From Chloroflexota bacterium (lineage in GTDB: Bacteria > Chloroflexota > Anaerolineae > Anaerolineales > UBA4823), in assembly GCA_029265355.1 (NCBI GenBank), contig JAJUJL010000009.1:62001-126000 (forward strand): 64,000 nt of DNA, in the 5' to 3' direction. A program made the translations under genes and the position numbers. This document shows positions 59,423-64,000 of the stretch, one piece after another (position 1 is the stretch's first letter; the number at the start of each line of letters is the position of its first letter). Below the pieces are notes generated by a model. That model was not told the origin of the DNA. It did no database searches and saw only the letters and a list, made by a program, of their open reading frames with translations.

Positions 59423-60688
59423 TCAGTCTTTCGGAGCAAGCTTATACAACGTTTCGCCAGCTTTTGGAATGAAGAGCAGGCCTTCTGCCTCGCGCCCTTT
59501 CCATTCTTCCAATCGAATCTCGGCCGGGTTCAAATAGCCCAGGTTCACCGAACGACACACCTGCTCAGGGATGCCAGTCGCCAGTGTCACTTGCACACGC
59601 GGTCGCTCCACGCCGTTTTCAAATGATCCGATGCCGCGTAGATGTGTGGAGTGAGCCAAGACGCCCCACGGATAGTGCTTGAAACGATCCCACTGTCGGA
59701 CGAAGTAATCGCGCACATGGTATCCGATCTGTCGGATCAGGTGACCGTGGACATAGGATATCTCGGTGATGTGTGGAGCATAGATAATGACCTCACCCCC
59801 GTCGGCGACAGCCGGTTCTACTTTATACATACCTTTTGCGCCGGTCCACAGGTCATCGTACATGCGCGGCATCACCGATAAGACCTTCTGGAAGGGGCGG
59901 GAGACATAGTGGATGTGCAGGCTAGCGGAGAATTTAGCGGCAGCCGCCCAGGAAGGGCGCGGTTCCCCAAAAAACATACCTGCCAACCCCGAACCGCTCA
60001 CAACCAGGTTCAGGCAGCGCATCTCCACTGGCACCATTGCTGCTACCCGTTCAATCACATCGCGCACCGGTGTGTCGATCGTGCCGATGATTTCGTAACT
60101 TGTGATCAAAGCGCCCAACCAATGGGTAAAGTTGATAATTTCTGCCGCGCTCACGCCGGGTGAAATATATTTGCTTCCACCTGAGAATCCCACCACCTCG
60201 TGTGGGAATACCGGCCCGCAGATCAAGATACGATCATACGCCAGGAGCAAGCGGTTCAAGCGCACCGGCACTTCCAGGGAAAGCATGCCGCGGCTCAATT
60301 GCGCTGATTCTTCAGCGCTGATCACCCCCGCAGTGAAGAAGGTATCTGCTCGATCCCATTGATGGTTGAAGACCTTCATACCCGGCAACAGGTGCTCGCG
60401 TTGCGCTGCATCCATGCCAACCAACCTGCTCAGCTCATCTTCGGACATCGGAGGGTGCGTGCCGAGAGCTACCAGGTAATCCAACGCAGCAACTTGACCA
60501 GCTAGCGCTTCGGTGATGATCCGAAACAACTGTGGAACGGGAGCGGTGCGCGTGCCATCAGGTATGATGACCAGCAAGCGCTGGCCTTTTAGATGCCAAC
60601 GCGCGAAAACCTTATCCACAAATGATGCGATGGTTTCTTCGTCTAATAGATCGCCCTCGGCTGTTACCTGCATCGTGTCTGCTTGCAT
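59423..60688 (-). CDS. LarA-family nickel-pincer epimerase/racemase
   Basis: Relatives interconvert stereoisomers of 2-hydroxy acids with a nickel-pincer nucleotide bound to a lysine. 421 residues: PDGTRTAPVPQL (N-terminal LarA signature), ALGTHPPMSEDEL, the loop FPHEVVGFSGGSKYISPG with Lys173 at the cofactor-bearing position, and histidines of the H-E-V-V-G / INFTHWLG segments for proton transfer. ATG 60688 has GGAGG at ideal distance; an ATG six bases earlier is too close. No larB/larC/larE cofactor genes are in the window. In a sugar-acid operon the substrate is more likely a hexonate than lactate. I recall that some LarA relatives epimerise gluconate; not verified here. Confidence 0.82.
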   Translation of the reverse strand: MQADTMQVTAEGDLLDEETIASFVDKVFARWHLKGQRLLVIIPDGTRTAPVPQLFRIITEALAGQVAALDYLVALGTHPPMSEDELSRLVGMDAAQREHLLPGMKVFNHQWDRADTFFTAGVISAEESAQLSRGMLSLEVPVRLNRLLLAYDRILICGPVFPHEVVGFSGGSKYISPGVSAAEIINFTHWLGALITSYEIIGTIDTPVRDVIERVAAMVPVEMRCLNLVVSGSGLAGMFFGEPRPSWAAAAKFSASLHIHYVSRPFQKVLSVMPRMYDDLWTGAKGMYKVEPAVADGGEVIIYAPHITEISYVHGHLIRQIGYHVRDYFVRQWDRFKHYPWGVLAHSTHLRGIGSFENGVERPRVQVTLATGIPEQVCRSVNLGYLNPAEIRLEEWKGREAEGLLFIPKAGETLYKLAPKD

Positions 60689-60713
60689 CGCCATGCCTCC
60701 GTTCGTGTTCGAA

Positions 60714-61547
60714 TCAAACGCCGCTGTAGGCTGAAAAGCCACCATCCACCGGCACAACCACGCCGGTCACAAAATCCGAGGCTGGAGAAAGCAACCACAG
60801 CATGGCCCCGAGCAGATCTTCTGGCCGTCCAAAGCGTCCCATGGGCGTATGATCGATGATCGCCTGCCCGCGTGGCGTCAGTTCGCCAGTGTGTTCATCG
60901 TAAAGCAAAAAGTGATTTTGTTGGGTTTGAAAGAAACCAGGCGCCAAAGCGTTGACGCGTATGTGAGGCGAATAATTCTGCGCCATGTGCACCGCCAGCC
61001 AGGCAGTGAAATTGCTTACCGCGGCCTTGGCTGCTGAGTATGCTGCGACGCGCGTCAGCGGTCGAAAGGCATTCATGGAAGATATATTCAAGATCACCCC
61101 CTCAGATTGCTGCGCCATCACCTTGCCAAACACCTGGCAGGGCAGTATCGTCCCCATCAAATTTAAATCGATCACCTGCTGCATCGCCTGCCTGGGAATA
61201 TCGAAGAAAGCTCGTTCTGGCGCAGTGGTGGCTGAAGGCGCGTTACCACCAGCCGCATTGATCAGGCCATCGATGCGCCCAAACTCACCCAACGTCCTTT
61301 CACAAGCCGCCATCAGGGAATCTGCGTCAAGGACATCGGCAAAATAAACTCGCGCGCATCCTGGCTCACACTCGAGCTTGGGCTGAAATGCAGCCGCCCG
61401 TTCCGGATTGCGATCCAAAATGACCACGTTGGCGCGACAGCCAACCAACGCGCAAGCCATCTCACCACCCAAGATGCCGGCGCCGCCGGTGATGACTATC
61501 GTGCGACCGGAAAAATCATACAATTTGGTCAGTTCACTCAGATTCAT
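60714..61547 (-). CDS. SDR-family oxidoreductase, D-mannonate oxidoreductase-like
   Basis: 277 residues of a classical short-chain dehydrogenase: TGGAGILGGEMA (NAD binding), NAAGGNA (NAAG), catalytic S in ISSMNAF, Y-x3-K as YSAAK, and a C-terminal VVPVDGGFSAYSGV. The ending and overall pattern resemble SDR-type mannonate/fructuronate dehydrogenases that link fructuronate and mannonate. ATG 61547 is chosen over TTG 61553; it overlaps the tail of the dehydratase gene. Next gene LarA-like starts 25 bases after its stop. Confidence 0.82.
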   Translation of the reverse strand: MNLSELTKLYDFSGRTIVITGGAGILGGEMACALVGCRANVVILDRNPERAAAFQPKLECEPGCARVYFADVLDADSLMAACERTLGEFGRIDGLINAAGGNAPSATTAPERAFFDIPRQAMQQVIDLNLMGTILPCQVFGKVMAQQSEGVILNISSMNAFRPLTRVAAYSAAKAAVSNFTAWLAVHMAQNYSPHIRVNALAPGFFQTQQNHFLLYDEHTGELTPRGQAIIDHTPMGRFGRPEDLLGAMLWLLSPASDFVTGVVVPVDGGFSAYSGV

Positions 61548-61549
61548 GT

Positions 61550-63007
61550 TCAATCCACCCCGTCATCAGCGAAATCCCTGCTGCTTTCCGAAATCCGTGC
61601 AGAATATCCAGCGCTGGCTTCGACGGGCGGAAGCTGGCGTTGGATTTCTGATAAACGATAGCCAAACCCGCTGCCTCGAATTGAGGAAAGATATAACATA
61701 CCATGCTTGCGCTCATATAGACCCGGGTGAACTACAGCCTCAGGCGCAGAAGCCTGGGGGTAAAACTGCATGGCATTGCTTTCGACACCCATGATCGTCC
61801 CGGCAAACGCCGCCAGAAGCACATGCGGGATCTGCGCCAGCATTGGGTTAGTCAGGTCTTGCACCATCAAGCCCATGCCATGCGCCTTGGCCCAACACAG
61901 GCTGAGCAGCGCGCCCGTTTGGGTTTTACAGGTTTTCAGCGCCACTCCTGTCCATCCCAAGGAGCGTCCCAGGCGAATCAATTGCCAATCATGGGCGCTC
62001 TCGTCCATGTAGAGCGGTTTCCTGGTAGAGAGCGCACGCACGTCGATTTGATGAGCTTCCAAATCGTAGGGAAAGGGCTGTTCAACATACAAGAGCATCC
62101 CGAAGATCGCCGGATGTTCCCGCTGGAGACGATCCAACACCTGGCAAACATACTCCGCATCGCGCACCGTACAGTTAAAATCCGCCGACAACCACTCCAC
62201 CCCTGCCTGCCTGCCCACCTCCCCGACCTTGACCAGGCGCTGATAGTCCCATTCAGCATCGGTGCCGCGCAGCTTGATCTTCAGGCATTTCAACCCATCT
62301 CGCCTGATCCAATCGGCGAGCAGTACCGGATAGCCATCCTCAGGTTCTTCACCGGTAAGCTCGCTTTCATCCAGAGGATCCAATCCCCCAACCAGGTGCC
62401 ACACTGGCAGGCGCTCTGGCGGCGAGGGAACCAGGTAATCCGCAACGAACCTCCCCGAAAAAGATACCGCCGAGTCTGGGGCCGGTTCAAGAAAATGCGA
62501 TAGATCGGTCTCGATATAGGGTGGCGCGTAGGTCTCATACACCGGTCGTCCACACAGATTGCCAAACGCATCGTGAAGAGCAATATCAAACGGAGAACAG
62601 CAAACCAGAGCAGCCAACCAGGGCGCTGCTTCAGCCTCGGCACCGCGCTGCTGGTTGATCTCTGCCAGCGCCTGTGGCAGCGCCTGCCGCTGGAAGGCAT
62701 GACCGATTTCCAAGGGGTGACCGCAGACCTCGAACTCCGCCCAGGCGAATACCAGCTTGCGGCAAAGTTTCACCAGCGTCTCGTACCGTTCCTGATAGCT
62801 GAGCGCACTGGGCCAGACCCATTGAACAGATAACGGGGTCTCCCCCCAACCCTCTGCAGTTCGTCCCAATTCGTCGACGATGCGCAAACTGACGCGAGCA
62901 CAGGCGACCTGGGTAAGCTGCTCAGCCCCGAACTTTAGCGGCAGGCGCGTTTTTACAGGCAACAGCCTCAAATCGCACCCCACCACTTTGACCACCGGAG
63001 ACGCCAT
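61550..63007 (-). CDS. enolase-superfamily (mandelate racemase/MLE-type) enzyme
   Basis: Members abstract the alpha-proton of carboxylates with a Lys/His base and Mg2+. 485 residues, about 80 longer than most sugar-acid dehydratases, with an insertion around residues 185-225 (APDSAVSFSGRFVADY, LVPSPPERLPVWH). Capping domain, then barrel with KxK (Lys243-I-Lys245), metal ligands in SADFNC, VEQPF and MDESA, and an opposite Lys in ALKTCKTQTG. The two-lysine arrangement fits the MLE/dipeptide-epimerase branch more than the MR branch with catalytic His; exact reaction unknown. Gene overlaps the SDR start and follows the Gfo/Idh gene closely; GAGG precedes the ATG. Confidence 0.8.
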   Translation of the reverse strand: MASPVVKVVGCDLRLLPVKTRLPLKFGAEQLTQVACARVSLRIVDELGRTAEGWGETPLSVQWVWPSALSYQERYETLVKLCRKLVFAWAEFEVCGHPLEIGHAFQRQALPQALAEINQQRGAEAEAAPWLAALVCCSPFDIALHDAFGNLCGRPVYETYAPPYIETDLSHFLEPAPDSAVSFSGRFVADYLVPSPPERLPVWHLVGGLDPLDESELTGEEPEDGYPVLLADWIRRDGLKCLKIKLRGTDAEWDYQRLVKVGEVGRQAGVEWLSADFNCTVRDAEYVCQVLDRLQREHPAIFGMLLYVEQPFPYDLEAHQIDVRALSTRKPLYMDESAHDWQLIRLGRSLGWTGVALKTCKTQTGALLSLCWAKAHGMGLMVQDLTNPMLAQIPHVLLAAFAGTIMGVESNAMQFYPQASAPEAVVHPGLYERKHGMLYLSSIRGSGFGYRLSEIQRQLPPVEASAGYSARISESSRDFADDGVD

Positions 63008-63018
63008 TGTATCCTCTA

Positions 63019-64000
63019 CTATCCTTTAGTCGTCACCGCGCCTGCTTCACCGGTCAAGCGAATCGCTTGCTGTTGGGCGCGGATTGCCAATTCAATTGCC
63101 TTGAAAGCGTGCGCCTGCGTCATCGCCTTCTCCGTTCTTTCCAGGCAATCCAGGATAAGCTGTCCAAAAAATGGATAGCCCACCAAACCCTGCACCGGCA
63201 AGTGCTGCGCGCCGCGGCCATCTACCAGGTAAACGTGATCGGGCGTTTGCTCGCGGGCAACATCGATGTATTTTCGCAGCTCGATGTACCCTTCTGTGCC
63301 CAAAATGAAACAGCGCCCGTCTCCCCACACTGGTAATCCATCAGGTGTGAACCAATCCACGCGCAGGTAATGCGTCGCGCCATTGTCGGCGCGAAAATTG
63401 GCCTCGCCAAAGTCTTCGAATTCTGGATGTTGTGGGGTGTGGTAATTTCCTGTTGCGCTGTGCAGGATTTCGGCATCGTTTGCCCCGGTGTAAAATAAAA
63501 ACTGCTCAATCTGATGGCTGCCGATATCGGTGATGATCCCGCCGTATTTCTCAGGCTGCCAGAACCACTCCGGACGATTGGGGGCGCTCAAGCGATGCGG
63601 AGCCAGATTCACCACCTGCACGACGCGACCAATAGCGCCATCCGCGATCAATTGTCCGGCGTAAACCGCGGCCTCCACATGAATGCGCTCTGAGTAGTAA
63701 ACACAGAATTTTCGACCAGTATCGGCAACAGCGCGGCGCGCTGCCTCTAACTGCTGCAGCGTGGTCACCGGCGGTTTGTCGGCAAAATAATCTTTGCCAT
63801 GCGCCATTACCTGGAATCCAAGCTGGCCGCGCTGATCAGGTATACAGGCGCTGGCCACCATCTGGATTCTTGGATCATCCAATACGTTATGCAAATTGGC
63901 AGCAACCTGGGCACCCGGAAATACTTCGAGGAAACGCGCCACCTTTTTCGGGTCAGGATCAAAGACCCAGGCAATTTCTGCACCCGCTTCTCGCAACCCA
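63019..64000 (-). CDS. Gfo/Idh/MocA-family NAD(P) oxidoreductase, partial (N-terminus beyond window)
   Basis: The frame is open to the right edge and codes for 326 visible residues; the first about 15-20 residues with the G-x-G-x-x-G motif lie outside. Visible: VFDPDPKKVARFLEVF (Rossmann strand 2), VASACIPDQRGQLGFQVMAHGKDYFADKPP with the dinucleotide-binding E-K-P-like K-P, catalytic-type segment GGIITDIGSHQIEQFLFY (D-x-G-x-H), and the GFO/IDH C-terminal beta-sheet. Oxidises or reduces a sugar hydroxyl or keto group. First visible gene of the sugar-acid operon; 11 bases before the dehydratase gene. Confidence 0.87.
   Translation of the reverse strand, partial: GLREAGAEIAWVFDPDPKKVARFLEVFPGAQVAANLHNVLDDPRIQMVASACIPDQRGQLGFQVMAHGKDYFADKPPVTTLQQLEAARRAVADTGRKFCVYYSERIHVEAAVYAGQLIADGAIGRVVQVVNLAPHRLSAPNRPEWFWQPEKYGGIITDIGSHQIEQFLFYTGANDAEILHSATGNYHTPQHPEFEDFGEANFRADNGATHYLRVDWFTPDGLPVWGDGRCFILGTEGYIELRKYIDVAREQTPDHVYLVDGRGAQHLPVQGLVGYPFFGQLILDCLERTEKAMTQAHAFKAIELAIRAQQQAIRLTGEAGAVTTKG

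Noticed and set aside
1-64000. CRISPR arrays, insertion sequences, prophage or integrase genes
   Set aside because: None seen: no spaced direct repeats, no transposase or recombinase motifs, and gene order is consistent with stable operons.

Overview
The window looks like a chromosomal segment of a Gram-positive-type or monoderm anaerobe of the Chloroflexota, most likely Anaerolineae. This is inferred from moderate-to-high GC, many proline/threonine-rich extracytoplasmic linkers, a Ser/Thr kinase beside an FHA protein, cytoplasmic giant TPR proteins, GTG/TTG starts, and a tungsten-type aldehyde:ferredoxin oxidoreductase. I see no insertion sequence, integrase, CRISPR array or rRNA. One tRNA-Arg(TCG) is present.

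Region 1 (1-1942, minus strand): a DinB-like protein (cut by the window edge), a membrane-anchored rhodanese and a proline dehydrogenase. The rhodanese reads through two in-frame TGA codons that fall exactly on the two cysteines of the usual C-x-C active site, with a plausible bacterial SECIS hairpin just downstream. It is the best selenoprotein candidate in the window.

Region 2 (2047-22891, mainly plus strand): a self-contained sigma-54 module. rpoN (with an inserted zinc ribbon), a cytosolic PAS/GAF histidine kinase and an NtrC-type activator without its DNA-binding domain form one operon behind a perfect -24/-12 promoter. Two more -24/-12 promoters start the next two plus-strand operons. 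The first encodes a TIM-barrel glycosidase-like protein, an FtsZ homologue with an altered catalytic loop, two small proteins, a secreted TIM-barrel protein and a weakly LytR-like protein. The second encodes a small membrane protein, an 1870-residue TPR protein and a TPR/caspase-fold protein. A divergent four-repeat lipoprotein lies between them. I regard this as the most likely undescribed system here.

Region 3 (22964-34329): a serine beta-lactamase-like enzyme, tRNA-Arg, then a GntR/FCD regulator with a clear promoter/operator, followed by a long operon. That operon holds a sugar-type ABC importer (binding protein and two permeases, no ATPase), three divergent URO-D-fold proteins, a 2-hydroxyacid dehydrogenase and an HpcH/HpaI aldolase, probably for an unknown organic substrate.

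Region 4 (34426-38039): a transmembrane Ser/Thr kinase behind a near-consensus sigma-70 promoter, followed by an FHA-FHA-lipase fusion.

Region 5 (38083-53064, minus strand): polyamine catabolism. An Lrp/AsnC regulator leads a ten-gene run: putrescine aminotransferase, PotABCD importer, saccharopine-dehydrogenase-like protein, aldehyde:ferredoxin oxidoreductase, GABA-type aminotransferase and a MoaD/ThiS-like protein. A second, separately promoted PotDABC importer lies upstream. Together they suggest putrescine -> 4-aminobutyraldehyde -> GABA -> succinate semialdehyde -> succinate with ferredoxin, not NAD, as electron acceptor.

Region 6 (53357-55282, plus strand): a class I cyclic di-GMP riboswitch overlapping a terminator controls a secreted, C-terminally anchored protein; an acyltransferase follows.

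Region 7 (55349-64000, minus strand): a sugar-acid catabolic operon entering from the right edge (Gfo/Idh/MocA oxidoreductase, enolase-superfamily dehydratase, SDR, LarA-like nickel-pincer enzyme, FGGY kinase), ending with a large LysM/RseB-like membrane protein.
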